From contig DATGSX010000022.1 in assembly GCA_035302145.1 (NCBI GenBank), positions 1 to 5,077 of the forward strand: 5,077 nucleotides of DNA. Reading direction: 5' to 3'. Position numbers and translations under genes: made by a program. Shown piece after piece: positions 4,694-5,077 of the stretch. Positions within the stretch are counted from its first letter, which is position 1. Every line of letters starts with the position of its first letter. This DNA comes from JAJYTI01 sp035302145 (GTDB lineage: Bacteria; Bacteroidota; Bacteroidia; Flavobacteriales; Flavobacteriaceae). Under the pieces are notes generated by a model, which was not told the DNA's origin, did no database searches, and was given only the letters and a program-made list of their open reading frames with translations.

Positions 4694-5077
4694 TTTATAA
4701 AACCGTGTTGGACGGTATTTGTTCTCTATTTTCATTTCTTTCTTTAACTCACCATTTCTATCAACCGAGTACAAGCCGTTAGTTTTGTTTTGCTGTGCAT
4801 TAGCTACAGCAATAAACAGTTTGTCATCAATAATATTAAATACATTTATTCTTGGCGATGGATTGGAAGAAGGTATATCTAGCTTTCTATACACTCCAGG
4901 AGTTGCGGGATCAAACTCATAGAAATACATCTTTAAGCCGTTTATAATAGCGTCTTGGTCACTTTCGGCATAAGAATATGGCTCATCAGAAACTTGTAAG
5001 TAGAGTTTGTTGTTGTAGGAAATGATGGACTGTACAATTCTATCTTTTCCAAATAAACCTTCGATGTCTATTTTCCA
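4682..5077 (-). CDS. C-terminal part of an unidentified protein, possibly beta-propeller-like (runs off the window)
   Basis: The minus-strand frame is open from the right edge (5077) to a TAA at 4684-4682, giving the last 131 residues of a longer protein; its start lies outside the window. An internal Met at 4930 is unlikely to be the start, because the 49 codons before it are open and read like the same protein. The sequence shows repeated short beta-strand units of the kind found in propellers: SIISYNNKLYLQVSD, then MYFYEFDPATPGVYRKLDI, then INVFNIIDDKLFIAVANA, then NGLYSVDRNGELKKEM, ending in YRPTRFYKLEY. This alternation of 'display' strands and D-P-A-T turns resembles Bacteroidota surface or periplasmic propeller lipoproteins such as the DUF4374 family, but that is a guess; any signal peptide would be in the missing part. 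It converges on the Crp/Fnr gene with 48 bases between the stops, so the regulator is not co-transcribed with it. Confidence 0.75.
   Translation of the reverse strand, partial: WKIDIEGLFGKDRIVQSIISYNNKLYLQVSDEPYSYAESDQDAIINGLKMYFYEFDPATPGVYRKLDIPSSNPSPRINVFNIIDDKLFIAVANAQQNKTNGLYSVDRNGELKKEMKIENKYRPTRFYKLEY

Noticed and set aside
4719..4922. Plus-strand open frame opposite the partial propeller-like gene
   Set aside because: The minus-strand frame is longer, open to the window edge and protein-like; this one is its shadow.

Overview
The window looks like a chromosomal segment from a member of the Bacteroidota, most likely Flavobacteriia or a close relative. Three things point there: AT-rich DNA with no strong Shine-Dalgarno sequences; three start regions carrying the Bacteroidota -7 promoter box TAnnTTTG; and a membrane protein joining an HU/CCDC81-type domain to a SPOR domain, an arrangement typical of this phylum. 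I see no tRNA, rRNA, CRISPR array, insertion sequence or attachment site, and no intergenic gap exceeds about 145 bases.

Layout from left to right: trpS (tryptophanyl-tRNA synthetase, +, 50-1018) with its promoter box at the window edge; a 143-base gap with small hairpins and then a strong intrinsic terminator (1107-1154); dprA (-, 1162-2271), convergent with trpS; a 109-base divergent gap; the HU-like/TM/SPOR protein (+, best start 2381 rather than a TTG at 2345); a hotdog acyl-CoA thioesterase (+, 3349-3858) with its own -7 box in the 32-base gap; a 133-base gap with a Crp-style dyad; a Crp/Fnr-family regulator (+, 3992-4633) ending in a good terminator; and, convergent with it, the last 131 codons of an unidentified protein running off the right edge on the minus strand (4682-5077).

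The first four genes are housekeeping or core functions: tRNA charging, loading of RecA on incoming single-stranded DNA, a proposed link between nucleoid and cell wall, and acyl-CoA turnover. From memory, this neighbourhood recurs in flavobacterial genomes, but the orientations and separate promoters argue against one operon. The right-hand part (regulator and partial protein) looks more variable.

The most interesting points are the Crp/Fnr-family protein, where three cysteines lie where CRP binds the cAMP phosphate and the recognition helix lacks the usual Glu, the dyad upstream of it that has Crp-family operator geometry, and the HU-like/SPOR membrane protein, whose promoter implies a leaderless or nearly leaderless mRNA. 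None of this amounts to a clearly new system; these are leads.
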